64,000 nt of DNA, from positions 62,001 through 126,000 of the forward strand of contig CAZCZL010000004.1 in NCBI GenBank assembly GCA_964503315.1, in the 5' to 3' direction. The DNA is from FEB-12 sp964503315 (GTDB lineage Bacteria; Zixibacteria; MSB-5A5; GN15; FEB-12). Under the pieces are notes generated by a model that did not search any database, was not told the DNA's origin, and worked only from the letters and a program-made list of their open reading frames with translations. Shown piece by piece: positions 47,687 through 56,496 of the stretch (its first letter is position 1; each line of letters opens with the position of its first letter). The translations under genes were made by a program, and so were the position numbers.

Positions 47687-50600
47687 GTGAAAATAGATCG
47701 TTACTTTACTCGCGAAGATGAATCACCGTACAGCCGGATCCCCTTTGCCAAACGTGTCTCAGAGATCCGCAATCCTGACGGTTCGGTTGTCTTCAAACTC
47801 GACAACATCGAGGTCCCCGAACAGTGGTCCCAGGTGGCTGTCGATATTCTGGCCCAGAAATACTTCCGCAAAGCCGGTGTTCCGCTGACCGACGACCAGG
47901 GCAATCCTGTCCTTGGCGCCGACGGCCAACAGAAAACCGGTGGTGAGACGGATGCCCGCCAGGTCTTTCATCGACTCGCCGGTTGCTGGCGCCATTGGGG
48001 CGAAAAGCACGGCTACTTCGAATCTGCCCAGGACGCCAAAGCATTCTATGACGAACTCTGCTTCATGTTGGCGTCACAGATAGCCGCTCCCAACTCGCCG
48101 CAATGGTTTAACACCGGACTCAACTGGGCTTACGGCATCTCCGGCAAACCGCAAGGTCACTATTATGTCGACCCGGTCACGCATACGCTGACCGAATCCA
48201 AAAACGCATACGAACATCCCCAGCCCCATGCCTGCTTCATCCAGTCCATCACCGATGATCTGGTGAACGACGGCGGCATCATGGATCTCTGGGTTCGCGA
48301 GGCCCGTCTCTTTAAGTATGGCTCCGGTACCGGCACCAACTTCTCCAACTTGCGTGGTTCCTCCGAACCGCTCTCGGGCGGCGGACAATCCTCCGGCCTG
48401 ATGTCTTTCCTCAAGATCGGTGACCGTGCCGCCGGCGCGATAAAATCGGGTGGCACCACCCGCCGCGCCGCCAAGATGGTCTGCCTAGACCTGGACCATC
48501 CGGACATCATGCAGTTCATCGATTGGAAAGTTGTCGAAGAACAGAAAGTCGCCTCGCTTGTCGCCGGCTCCAAGGTTATCAAACAACAGCTCAAGGCGAT
48601 CGTCGATGCCGCCCGTGTCTCCGGCACCAACGGCAACTCCGTCTACGAATGCGACCCGGCTCGCAATCAAAAGCTTCGCGATGCCATCCGCCTCGCCCGA
48701 CGCCTCGCTGTCCCGCCAGGCTATATCCAGAAAGTACTCGACCTGACCAAGCAGGGCTTCACCGATATCCGCTTCGATGAATACGACACGGATTGGGACT
48801 CCGAAGCCTACCTGACCGTCTCCGGCCAGAACTCCAACAACTCAGTCCGCATCTCCAACAGTTTCTTTGAGCGTCTCAAAGATGGCAAAGACTGGGAACT
48901 GAAGCGTCGTACCGATGGCAAAACCACTAGCACCATGCCGGCCGCGCAGCTCTGGGACAAGATCTGCTACTCCGCGTGGGCCTGTGCCGATCCCGGCGTT
49001 CAGTACGATACCACCATCAACGAGTGGCATACCTGCCCCGACGATGGCCGTATCAACGCGTCCAATCCTTGCTCGGAATACATGTTCCTCGATGATACCG
49101 CCTGCAACCTCGCTTCGATCAACTTGATCAAGTTCGTGGATGCTGACGGCAACTTCGATATCAAGGGTTACCTCCATGCTATCCGCATCTGGACTGTCGT
49201 CCTTGAGATATCAGTGCTGATGGCCTCGTATCCGTCGCGTGTTATCGCCCAGAAGTCCTACGAATTCCGCACGCTCGGTCTCGGCTACGCCAATCTTGGA
49301 ACCGTCCTGATGCGCATGGGGATCCCGTATGATTCTCAGCAGGGGTATGCGTTCTGCGGCGCGATCTCCGCTCTCCTCACCGGTGGCGCCTACATGGCGT
49401 CGGCTGAGATGGCCAAAGAGCAGGGAGCTTTCCCCGCTTTCTATCGCAATCGCGATCAGATGCTCCGCGTCATGCGCAACCATCGACGCGCCGCCTACAA
49501 TGCCGACAAGTCCGAATACGAAGGGCTCAGCATCAAGCCGATCGGCATCAACCCGAATTATCTTTCTGAAGATATTGTCAAGACCGCGCGCCAGGTCTGG
49601 GATCGCGCCGTTGAACTCGGCGAAGTCTACGGCTATCGCAACGCCCAGTCGACCGTTATCGCCCCGACCGGCACCATCGGCCTCCTGATGGATTGCGACA
49701 CCACCGGTATCGAGCCCGATTTCGCGCTGGTGAAATTCAAAAAGCTCGCCGGCGGCGGTTACTTCAAGATCATCAACAATTCAGTACCCGAAGCGCTCCG
49801 CCGCCTCGGCTATTCCGACGAGCAGACCGAAGCCATCATCACCTACGCGACCGGCACCCGCACTCTGCGTCAGGCGCCGTTCATCAATCATGAATCACTC
49901 CGCGCCAAAGGCTTTGGCGATGATGAACTGACCCGCCTTGAGGCCGCGCTCGAAAACGTTTTTGATATCTCGTTTGCCTTCAACAAGCATATTCTCGGCG
50001 AGGACTTCGTTCATCACCATCTCGGCTTTGCCGAAGACCAGACCGACCGCTGGGATTTCAACCTCCTGCGCGAACTCGGTTTTACCAAGGAACAGATCGA
50101 AGCCGCCAATGAATACTGCTGCGGTACTATGACTCTCGAAGGCGCGCCGCATCTGCAGGACAAACACCTCCCGATTTTCGACTGCGCCAACAAGTGCGGT
50201 CGCAAGGGAACCCGCTTCATTCCGTACGAAGCGCACATCCGGATGATGGCCGCGGCTCAGCCGTTCATTTCCGGCGCCATCTCCAAGACCATCAATATGC
50301 CGGCTGAAGCGACTATCGATGATGTCAAAAAAGCTTACCGTCTTTCCTGGGAAACCATGAACAAGGCGGTCGCGCTCTATCGCGATGGTTCCAAGCTCTC
50401 CCAGCCGCTTAACTCCGCGTTGCTCGACGACGAGCATGAAGAGATTCACACACCGCTCTCCGTCTCTGCCGCGTCGCAGAAGATGGCTGAGAAAGTTGTC
50501 TATCGTTACCTCGCCAAACGTCGCAAACTGCCGCATCGCCGCGGCGGCTACACGCAGAAAGCCGAGGTCGGCGGACACAAGATTTATCTCCGCACCGGCG

Positions 50601-51340
50601 AGTACAACGATGGCACCCTTGGCGAGATCTTCCTCGATATGCATCGCGAAGGCGCCGCCTTCCGCTCGCTGATGAACTGCTTCGCCATTGCTATCTCCCT
50701 CGGCCTCCAGCATGGTGTGCCGCTCGAGGAATTCGTCGAAGCGTTCCTCTTCGCGCGCTTTGAGCCGAATGGCATGGTCGATGGCAACCGCTCCATCAAG
50801 CGCTCCACGTCCATCATTGATTATATCTTCCGCGAACTGGCCATCACGTACCTCGGACGCACCGATCTGGCGCACGTTACCGAGGATGACCTTCGCTCCG
50901 ATACCATCGGCACTCCCGGCGATGAAGGGATAGAGTTTGAGACCGAAGAACCGGCGCCGTTCTCGTCCGCTTCCCAGTCCGCTACCGCATCGAGAAAAGC
51001 TGAAGACATACATACAACCCACTTGACGCTCAACAAATCCGCCGACGGCAACGGCCACGGAAACGGCGGGAACGGCAAGTCCAATGGAGGAAATGGGCAT
51101 GGTAAGTCGATGGACGCGACGGCTGCAGCTCCAAAAGGCGGCGGCGCGGAGGCGGTGCTTGCATTTATCGCAACTCCAGATCCAGGTGCCGAAGGAGACC
51201 AAAGACTCCACCAGATCAGAAACGCGCGGCTAAGAGGATACGAGGGTGACATGTGTCGGGAATGCGGACAGTTTACCATGGTCCGCAACGGTACCTGTCT
51301 GAAGTGCGACACCTGCGGCTCGACTAGCGGCTGTAGTTGA
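47687..51340 (+). CDS. nrdJ: Vitamin B12-dependent (class II) ribonucleoside-diphosphate reductase
   Basis: 1217 aa from GTG 47687, chosen because AGGAGG (47675-47680) sits six bases before it; the frame extends to 47654. It converts ribonucleotides to deoxyribonucleotides using adenosylcobalamin and needs no oxygen. Landmarks: NTGLNWAYGI, RGSSEPLSGGGQSSGLMSFLKIGDRAAG, active-site NPCSEYMFLDDTACNLASINL and the C-terminal family region DLAHVTEDDLRSDT. After ~1120 comes a Gly/Asn/His-rich linker, then a tail with paired Cys (MCRECGQF; CLKCDTCGSTSGCS) that acts as the redox or zinc-binding end in this family. Two NrdR boxes lie upstream. Confidence 0.96.
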   Translation: MKIDRYFTREDESPYSRIPFAKRVSEIRNPDGSVVFKLDNIEVPEQWSQVAVDILAQKYFRKAGVPLTDDQGNPVLGADGQQKTGGETDARQVFHRLAGCWRHWGEKHGYFESAQDAKAFYDELCFMLASQIAAPNSPQWFNTGLNWAYGISGKPQGHYYVDPVTHTLTESKNAYEHPQPHACFIQSITDDLVNDGGIMDLWVREARLFKYGSGTGTNFSNLRGSSEPLSGGGQSSGLMSFLKIGDRAAGAIKSGGTTRRAAKMVCLDLDHPDIMQFIDWKVVEEQKVASLVAGSKVIKQQLKAIVDAARVSGTNGNSVYECDPARNQKLRDAIRLARRLAVPPGYIQKVLDLTKQGFTDIRFDEYDTDWDSEAYLTVSGQNSNNSVRISNSFFERLKDGKDWELKRRTDGKTTSTMPAAQLWDKICYSAWACADPGVQYDTTINEWHTCPDDGRINASNPCSEYMFLDDTACNLASINLIKFVDADGNFDIKGYLHAIRIWTVVLEISVLMASYPSRVIAQKSYEFRTLGLGYANLGTVLMRMGIPYDSQQGYAFCGAISALLTGGAYMASAEMAKEQGAFPAFYRNRDQMLRVMRNHRRAAYNADKSEYEGLSIKPIGINPNYLSEDIVKTARQVWDRAVELGEVYGYRNAQSTVIAPTGTIGLLMDCDTTGIEPDFALVKFKKLAGGGYFKIINNSVPEALRRLGYSDEQTEAIITYATGTRTLRQAPFINHESLRAKGFGDDELTRLEAALENVFDISFAFNKHILGEDFVHHHLGFAEDQTDRWDFNLLRELGFTKEQIEAANEYCCGTMTLEGAPHLQDKHLPIFDCANKCGRKGTRFIPYEAHIRMMAAAQPFISGAISKTINMPAEATIDDVKKAYRLSWETMNKAVALYRDGSKLSQPLNSALLDDEHEEIHTPLSVSAASQKMAEKVVYRYLAKRRKLPHRRGGYTQKAEVGGHKIYLRTGEYNDGTLGEIFLDMHREGAAFRSLMNCFAIAISLGLQHGVPLEEFVEAFLFARFEPNGMVDGNRSIKRSTSIIDYIFRELAITYLGRTDLAHVTEDDLRSDTIGTPGDEGIEFETEEPAPFSSASQSATASRKAEDIHTTHLTLNKSADGNGHGNGGNGKSNGGNGHGKSMDATAAAPKGGGAEAVLAFIATPDPGAEGDQRLHQIRNARLRGYEGDMCRECGQFTMVRNGTCLKCDTCGSTSGCS

Positions 51341-51345
51341 TCGCG

Positions 51346-51411
51346 TGGTGACCCGTCGGCATGCAGGGAAAGATGCCGATCCGGCAAACGATCTGCCCGG
51401 ACAGGCCACCA
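51346..51411 (+). ncRNA. Candidate structured RNA (three-way junction) in the nrdJ 3' region
   Basis: Starts six bases after the nrdJ stop. Stem P1 pairs 51346-51353 (TGGTGACC) with 51404-51411 (GGCCACCA), seven of eight pairs. P2 pairs 51356-51362 with 51373-51379 (seven pairs). P3 pairs 51380-51384 with 51397-51401 (five pairs). The layout is compact but matches no RNA family I recognise. It could be a 3'-end processing or attenuation element. Confidence 0.35.
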
Positions 51412-51630
51412 GACACGTGTAGGGATGCCTGATTCGATTCGACCTCGTGAGCGTTCTGACCGGCAGCAGCCAAGCAGACGCTGCCATGAGTGATTATCAC
51501 TCGCCTGTTAGCTGACGAGCCGATGGATCGTCGGGCAAACTGAACCCCTCCACGCCAGGGGTATGAGAGAGAGGGGTACACGGACGGAGATCGAGCAGCA
51601 AGGAAAGTGTGCTACCCTGGCATTTGAACC

Positions 51631-51663
51631 AACCGGCGTTGGGGTCTTCCCCCAGCGCCGGTT
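51631..51663 (+). terminator. Strong hairpin, likely end of the nrdJ transcript
   Basis: AACCGGCGTTGGGG, loop TCTTC, then CCCCAGCGCCGGTT: a 14-base stem with one mismatch. Only a short T-rich stretch (TTGGTATT) follows. It lies ~290 bases after the nrdJ stop. Confidence 0.5.
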
Positions 51664-51693
51664 TGGTATTATGCGCTTCAGAGTTTGTATATT

Positions 51694-51720
51694 TGAGCGG
51701 CAGACGTCCCCGTCTGCCCT
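51694..51720. repeat. Copy 1 of a 27-base palindromic repeat
   Basis: Identical over 27 bases to 52313-52339. The core is the hairpin GGCAGACG-TCCC-CGTCTGCC. It resembles a small REP-type intergenic element. Confidence 0.7.
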
Positions 51721-51734
51721 TCCTTCCGCACGTT

Positions 51735-51811
51735 CCGTCAGGTCCTAGCGCTCGCCCAACTTATCCACCACCAATCTCGCATCTCAATCACGCAAGCGCG
51801 AGACCTGACGG
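51735..51811. repeat. Long-loop inverted repeat
   Basis: CCGTCAGGTC at 51735-51744 faces GACCTGACGG at 51802-51811. The arms extend to about 20 bases with one gap (CTAGCGCTCG versus TCGCGCTTGC when aligned). The 57-base loop contains no gene. Confidence 0.5.
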
Positions 51812-51871
51812 ACCACTCCAACCCCACAACTACCGTACCCCACCAGTTATGGTGGGCTTCTCAGGACTTGT

Positions 51872-51944
51872 AGGTCAGGAACCTTGCCCGAAGAGCTTGT
51901 CCCGAGCGTAGTCGAGGGAGCGGCGCAGCCGGTTCCTGACACCT
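51872..51944. repeat. 73-base inverted-repeat element
   Basis: AGGTCAGGAACC at 51872-51883 faces GGTTCCTGACACCT at 51931-51944. The inside (AGAGCTTGTCCCGAGCGTAG followed by TCGAGG) resembles the 'CTTCGACTACGCTCGGGA'-like sequences found dispersed in many bacterial genomes. A further hairpin CCCACC-AGTTAT-GGTGGG (51839-51856) sits just before it. Confidence 0.5.
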
Positions 51945-52312
51945 CTGCCAATGACTCGTCTGCCTCCCAACCTGTATGACAATTGTCAGTGCTTCCAAAT
52001 ACGCTCCCATTAGTAGGGGGACTACTCTTCTCACACGCCGCCCGGCGAGTGATATCCATTCACTGGACAAATCAGCGCAGAGCCTCAGTACGTAAATGCA
52101 ACCATCATCCTCTTGCCCCGCACCAAATACTCAAAAAATCTACCGCTCCAGAAAAGGAACCGAGATCCACCCCTCGCATTGTTGAATGCCAATTGGTTGA
52201 TGGTTGCTGAGTGCGGCCAATTTCCCCTTCCCCTTGATTCCCACGCCCATGACGGTTGCACCCTGCAACCATCCCCGCGCCCCATCCCCCAATGAAGATC
52301 GGCAAATGTATC

Positions 52313-52339
52313 TGAGCGGCAGACGTCCCCGTCTGCCCT
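52313..52339. repeat. Copy 2 of a 27-base palindromic repeat
   Basis: Identical to 51694-51720, 619 bases away, in the same orientation. The preceding bases (TGTATCTGAG versus TATATTTGAG) are also similar, so the repeat unit is longer than the identical part. Confidence 0.7.
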
Positions 52340-52400
52340 GATACCCCATCTCTTCGTTTAACCCTTGTCAGTCCTTCCTCACTGGCACACCCCCAAACAA

Positions 52401-52427
52401 AAACCGGCCCCTCTCAGGGCCGGTCTT
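52401..52427 (-). terminator. Rho-independent terminator of eno
   Basis: On the minus strand: GACCGGCCC, loop TGAGAG, GGGCCGGTTTTTGTTT. A strong 9-bp GC stem plus U-run, placed just after the eno stop at 52454. Confidence 0.88.
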
Positions 52428-52453
52428 ACGTTCGCTAGCGATTTTGCCCGATT

Positions 52454-53749
52454 CTACATCAAATTGTAAAACGTCCGACGACCCAGATACTGCGCATTCC
52501 CCGCCAATGATTCCTCTATCCGCAGCAACTGGTTATACTTCGCGATTCGATCCGTCCGGCACATCGAGCCGGTCTTTATCTGTCCTGCATTCATCGCCAC
52601 CGCGACATCTGCGATCGTCGCGTCTTCCGTCTCACCCGACCGATGCGACACCACCGCGGTGAATCCCGCCTTCTGCGCCATCGATATTGCGTCGAGTGTT
52701 TCTGTCAGTGTCCCGATCTGGTTCAACTTTATCAGGATCGAGTTCGAGCACTTCTCCTTGATCCCGCGCGCCAACCGTTTTGGGTTTGTCACATACAGAT
52801 CATCGCCAACCAACTGCACACGCTTGCCGAGTTTCGCGGTCAACTTCTGCCACCCCTCCCAGTCATCTTCGGCCAGACCATCTTCTATAGAGACGATCGG
52901 ATATGTTTCACAGAGCCGGACGTAGTAATCAACCATCTGGTCGGTGGAGAGTTCTTTCCCTTCCGCTTTCAACTGATACTTCCCTGACTTCGCGTCGTAA
53001 AACTCAGTCGATGCCGGGTCGAGCGCCAGCAGGATATCTTTCCCGGCCTCGTATCCAGAGTTCTTGATCGCCTGCATGATCACCTGCAGCGCCTCTTCGT
53101 TCGACTTCAGATCCGGCGCGAAACCGCCCTCATCGCCGACCGCGGTGTTGAGGTTCATCTTCTTCAGCACCTTTTTCAGATGCCCGAACACCTCCGCCCC
53201 CATCTGTAGCGCGTGTGCGATCGACTGCGCCCCCACCGGCATGATCATGAACTCCTGCAGGTCGACATTGTTGTCCGCGTGCTTCCCGCCGTTCAGGATA
53301 TTCATCATCGGCACCGGCAACACCTTGGCGTTGCATCCGCCGATATATTCATACAGGTAACAGCCGCGCGATTCCGCCGCCGCTTTGGCGGTCGCCAGCG
53401 ACACACCCAAAATCGCGTTCGCGCCAAGCTTCGATTTGTTCTCCGTCCCATCCACTTCGATCATGAAATGATCGAGGGTATTCTGGTCAAACGGATCAAG
53501 CAGATCATTCAGGATCGCCGGGGCGAGCACTTCGTTGACGTTCTCCACCGCCTGCTCGACCGACTTGCCGAAGTACTTTTTGTCGTCGCCGTCGCGAAGT
53601 TCCACCGCTTCGTGCGCGCCGGTCGATGCTCCCGATGGCACGATCGCCCGTCCGAGTGTACCGTCGCTCAGGCTGACGTCAACCTCAACCGTCGGCGTGC
53701 CGCGGCTATCAAGAACCTGTCTGGCGTGAATATATTCGAATTCGCACAT
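52454..53749 (-). CDS. eno: Enolase
   Basis: 431 aa, full length. Glycolytic enzyme interconverting 2-phosphoglycerate and phosphoenolpyruvate. Visible features: N-terminal ARQVLDSRGTPTVEVDV, the mobile loop SGASTGAHEAVELRD, metal ligands in ALDPASTEFYD, SIEDGLAEDDW and VGDDLYVTNP, the catalytic Lys in LIKLNQIGTLTETL, and SHRSGETEDATIADVAV. Single-gene unit with its own terminator. Confidence 0.98.
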   Translation of the reverse strand: MCEFEYIHARQVLDSRGTPTVEVDVSLSDGTLGRAIVPSGASTGAHEAVELRDGDDKKYFGKSVEQAVENVNEVLAPAILNDLLDPFDQNTLDHFMIEVDGTENKSKLGANAILGVSLATAKAAAESRGCYLYEYIGGCNAKVLPVPMMNILNGGKHADNNVDLQEFMIMPVGAQSIAHALQMGAEVFGHLKKVLKKMNLNTAVGDEGGFAPDLKSNEEALQVIMQAIKNSGYEAGKDILLALDPASTEFYDAKSGKYQLKAEGKELSTDQMVDYYVRLCETYPIVSIEDGLAEDDWEGWQKLTAKLGKRVQLVGDDLYVTNPKRLARGIKEKCSNSILIKLNQIGTLTETLDAISMAQKAGFTAVVSHRSGETEDATIADVAVAMNAGQIKTGSMCRTDRIAKYNQLLRIEESLAGNAQYLGRRTFYNLM

Positions 53750-53921
53750 ACCCTGTCCTTTCCTTCATGCGCTTGTTTTGCCCTCGAACATATTCTGACC
53801 GCGCATCTCCGGCAAGTGAAAAACAGGTGAGCGGATAAGAGAATTGTCACTGACACAATGTGGCCTAATGCGGTCGACAAATTACTGTATTTCCCAGCGC
53901 CGCATACTTGTTCCTTCACCC

Positions 53922-53960
53922 CAAAAAAAGCGCCCGACGCAGGTCAGGCGCGAAAAAAAG
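53922..53960. terminator. Terminator of the minus-strand redoxin/Cys-peptide operon
   Basis: GCGCCCGAC (53930-53938), loop GCAG, GTCAGGCGC (53943-53951), eight of nine pairs. The stem is flanked by A7 on one side and GA7 on the other. Read on the minus strand it gives a stem followed by a run of seven T, 25 bases after the end of the Cys-rich peptide gene. Confidence 0.85.
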
Positions 53961-53984
53961 GTGCTTGAAAGATCGGCCGAATGT

Positions 53985-54176
53985 CTACGGGCACGGAACC
54001 GGCTTGCAGACATCCCAGCACACGATCGGTGGCGTCGTGGTGCAATACATCACCCAGATGCAGCACTTCGGACGAGCCTGAGCGGTCTCAGTGCTCACGA
54101 TCGTAAATGCGCCGGCGAACATCACTGCCAGCGCCAACAGAACGATAAGGACTTTGAATCGACGTACTGCCGTCAT
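53985..54176 (-). CDS. Small exported Cys-rich peptide, function unknown
   Basis: 63 aa. A basic N-terminus and hydrophobic core (VLIVLLALAVMFAGAFTIV) lead to a likely AQA cleavage site at ~34. The mature ~29 residues hold six Cys (RPKCCIWVMYC ... CWDVCKPVPCP) plus two Trp. It starts where the redoxin gene stops (TAATG overlap), so the two are made together. No family was recognised. It could be a disulfide-linked secreted peptide, a substrate of the adjacent redoxin, or a modified peptide connected with the divergent radical SAM genes. Confidence 0.7.
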   Translation of the reverse strand: MTAVRRFKVLIVLLALAVMFAGAFTIVSTETAQARPKCCIWVMYCTTTPPIVCWDVCKPVPCP

Positions 54177-54772
54177 TAATGATCACCTCCTTTGTCGGCA
54201 TGTGACACTAGTCCGGCAAGTCTACCCTCGATCTGCTCTTTGAGCGATAGCGTCAGCTCGCCCGGCCAGACTTGTGTCACCTGCCCATTCGAAGCTATCA
54301 AAACTGTTTGTGGAAGAAGGTTCCCCTTGTATGCGTCCACCAGGAATTGGTCGGTCACCGAAACCACCGGATAAGGGATACTGTGCTCTGCAACCATCTG
54401 CCGCGCTTCCTCGATCGTCCCGGCGCAGAATCCGATCATACGGATCCCCTGACCCGTCACGCGCCGATGAATTTCATTCCAGTATCCGAAATTCCCCTTA
54501 CACGCACCGCACCCGGCGGAGAACCAGGTCAAAAGCGTATGCGGTTGATCGGCGCCATATTGCAACGAAACCTCCGCGCCGCTGATATCAGCGCCGCGGA
54601 TAGCCGGCACGGTCTGTTCGGGTTGAAGCGTCTGAAGATATTGTAGTGGGTCATCCAGTATCGCCTGAAGTTTGCGATTCTGCACGATCAGGTATATGAT
54701 CTCCGCCCCCATCACCACAACAATGACGACCAGCAGCCAATTGATCTTCTCCCGCGACACCATACACGGCAC
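54176..54772 (-). CDS. Membrane-anchored thioredoxin-like redoxin
   Basis: 198 aa. One N-terminal helix (~11-30) anchors a periplasmic thioredoxin-fold domain with a CGAC active site (TWFSAGCGACKGNFGYW). The cis-Pro region LLPQTVLIASNGQV is present. The overall shape resembles TlpA/MauD-like redoxins. It is cotranscribed with a Cys-rich exported peptide, so disulfide formation or reduction in that peptide is the obvious guess. The operon is divergent from a radical SAM/SPASM gene. Confidence 0.82.
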   Translation of the reverse strand: MPCMVSREKINWLLVVIVVVMGAEIIYLIVQNRKLQAILDDPLQYLQTLQPEQTVPAIRGADISGAEVSLQYGADQPHTLLTWFSAGCGACKGNFGYWNEIHRRVTGQGIRMIGFCAGTIEEARQMVAEHSIPYPVVSVTDQFLVDAYKGNLLPQTVLIASNGQVTQVWPGELTLSLKEQIEGRLAGLVSHADKGGDH

Positions 54773-54850
54773 TCCGGTGCTGAAAGATTCGAATTAGTTA
54801 TGTCTAAGCTGCAAAGCGTGGTGCGAAAGGTCCAGAAAGGACCTGCGCTT

Positions 54851-54879
54851 AAAATGCGACACGCCGGTTTCACTGTCAA
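54851..54879 (-). promoter_or_regulatory. Possible promoter of the redoxin/Cys-peptide operon
   Basis: Minus strand: TTGACA (54879-54874), 17 bases, CATTTT (54856-54851). The -35 is consensus and the -10 is weak. Confidence 0.35.
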
Positions 54880-54926
54880 GCCATTTTCGACCGCCACACC
54901 GCTCGACTGTGGACGAAGAAATGAAC

Positions 54927-54955
54927 TTGACAAAAGTGACTGATTCGTCTATGTT
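54927..54955 (+). promoter_or_regulatory. Promoter of the radical SAM peptide cluster
   Basis: TTGACA (54927-54932), 17 bases, TATGTT (54950-54955). Its position shows that the open frame's first ATG at 54909 cannot be the start, and supports the ATG at 55047. Confidence 0.65.
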
Positions 54956-55046
54956 TTGTCATCCTTTGTCTCGTTCTGAGATGAGTAATCATACGCGTCC
55001 AGAGTGCATCTTCGGGCGACACTCCTGGATCCAAGACAGGGTGTTT

Positions 55047-56375
55047 ATGAAGCCGTCGCGCTATAACCTATTTTTTCGTTCGAAAAACGGCGCCACCTTG
55101 GCCTTCAATAGTGCCAGTGCCGCGCTTGCCGAAATACTCCCCGAGAATCTTCCTGCTATACAGCGCCTTCTGGACCAGCCGGACTCAGCGCAAACAGATG
55201 AAGAAAGAGCTTTTCGCTCCGCGCTCGATGAGGGCCGCTATCTCGTCCCGGACCAACTTGACGAATTGACTGCGCTCAAGATCCGCAATCGTTCGCAGCG
55301 GTTCGGCTGTCAGACCTTGATGCTGACTATCGCGCCCACTCTCGCCTGCAACTTCCGATGCGACTACTGCTTCGAGTGCAAGACCGCGGCGCGCATGGAT
55401 CAGGATACGGAGAAGGCGATCCTTGAGTTCGCGGCCAAACGCATACGTCGTTGCGAGGACCTGTATGTCACCTGGTTTGGCGGCGAACCGACACTCTGCC
55501 TTGAAACCATCGAAAGACTCCAACTGGGGCTGCGCGATCTTGCCGCACAGCATCAGGTGTCGGTGCGACCAAGTGCCATCATCACCAACGGCTATCTTCT
55601 TGATGCCGCCATAGCGACACGACTCAAGAACGCCGGAGTGGAAGAAGCTCAGGTCACCCTCGATGGCCCCGCCGAGATTCATGACACGCGCCGCAAACTG
55701 GCCAATGGACGCGGTACCTACCAGCGGATCATGGAGAACCTGAAGCAGTCTGCGGAGATATTGCAGATCGGCGTACGGGTCAATGTCGACCGCCTGAATA
55801 TCGATTCAACGCGCGGGATCCTCGATGACCTGCGCGCCAATGGCCTGATCGACAAGGTCTTTCTTTACTTCGCGCAGGTGACTGCGTCAACCACGGTCTG
55901 CGCGGATATCCGCGACCGTTGCCTCTCCACTGAAGAGTTCTCCCGCGGACAGATCGAGATGTATCAGAAGCTGATCGATAGCGGCTTCTATAATATCGAA
56001 TATCCGATGCTCGCGCCGGGTGGACACTGCGGCGCCGATGTCGATAACGCGTTTGTCATCGGCCCAAACGGCGATCTCTTCAAATGTTGGGAGGAACTCT
56101 CAACCGATCACTCGCACACTATTGGCTCTGTCTTTCAACTTGAGCCAAGCGGACAACAGATGGAGACCCTCCACACCTATATGGGATGGGATCCTTTCGA
56201 ACGGGCCGGATGCCGCGAGTGCGAGGTTCTCCCGATCTGCATGGGCGGGTGCCCTCGTCATGCCATTCATCAGGATGATAGGACCATTGGAGCTTGTTGC
56301 TCCTGGAAATACAACCTTCGTGAGATGTTAACCTTGCGCCACCAGTGCGAACTGGGAAAGGAGGCAGGATCATAA
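55047..56375 (+). CDS. Radical SAM/SPASM peptide-modifying enzyme 1
   Basis: 442 aa from ATG 55047 (MKPSRYNLFF). The first ~90 residues form a small N-terminal domain of the kind found in peptide-maturing SPASM enzymes and may bind the precursor. The radical SAM cluster motif is CNFRCDYC (C101, C105, C108), followed by VTWFGGEPTLC. The C-terminal SPASM region carries many Cys (GGHCGADVD; GDLFKCWEE; CRECEVLPICMGGCP; GACC) for two extra Fe-S clusters. Enzymes of this build install thioether, C-C or similar crosslinks in ribosomal peptides. Two short peptide genes follow directly. The bond made here is unknown. Confidence 0.9.
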   Translation: MKPSRYNLFFRSKNGATLAFNSASAALAEILPENLPAIQRLLDQPDSAQTDEERAFRSALDEGRYLVPDQLDELTALKIRNRSQRFGCQTLMLTIAPTLACNFRCDYCFECKTAARMDQDTEKAILEFAAKRIRRCEDLYVTWFGGEPTLCLETIERLQLGLRDLAAQHQVSVRPSAIITNGYLLDAAIATRLKNAGVEEAQVTLDGPAEIHDTRRKLANGRGTYQRIMENLKQSAEILQIGVRVNVDRLNIDSTRGILDDLRANGLIDKVFLYFAQVTASTTVCADIRDRCLSTEEFSRGQIEMYQKLIDSGFYNIEYPMLAPGGHCGADVDNAFVIGPNGDLFKCWEELSTDHSHTIGSVFQLEPSGQQMETLHTYMGWDPFERAGCRECEVLPICMGGCPRHAIHQDDRTIGACCSWKYNLREMLTLRHQCELGKEAGS

Positions 56376-56496
56376 CCGCCGAGAGCTTCGTACGCTTGGT
56401 CCAGACACAGTTACCGGGCGGCCAGGTGTCATGACTCCCGTTCGCGCCACAGGCAAGAACAACAGGCTGACAACAGTTTTCGTGAAAGGTTACAAC

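Larger units (their letters stand above)
51341..52453. other. 1.1-kb non-coding, hairpin- and repeat-rich spacer
   Basis: No supported gene. It contains a three-way-junction-like fold (51346-51411), a chain of further hairpins (for example GAGTGA/TCACTC near 51488-51503 and ACCCCT/AGGGGT near 51543-51561), and a terminator-like stem (51631-51663). There are also two copies of a 27-base repeat, two long-stem inverted repeats (51735-51811 and 51872-51944) and a small hairpin GGTTGCA/TGCAACC (52254-52270). Composition from 51960 to 52300 is more AT-rich and looks like decayed sequence. Confidence 0.6.

Noticed and set aside
49895..51211. 438-codon minus-strand open frame opposite nrdJ
   Set aside because: It is a shadow of the nrdJ coding frame in GC-rich codon use, with no domain or start signals.
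51500..51565. Hammerhead ribozyme, prompted by a CTGACGA string near 51510
   Set aside because: The GAAA core after stem II is missing (it reads CAAAC), and stem I and III cannot be formed in the required order.
54909..55046. 46-residue N-terminal extension of radical SAM enzyme 1
   Set aside because: It precedes the TTGACA-N17-TATGTT promoter, and the family-like N-terminus begins at 55047.
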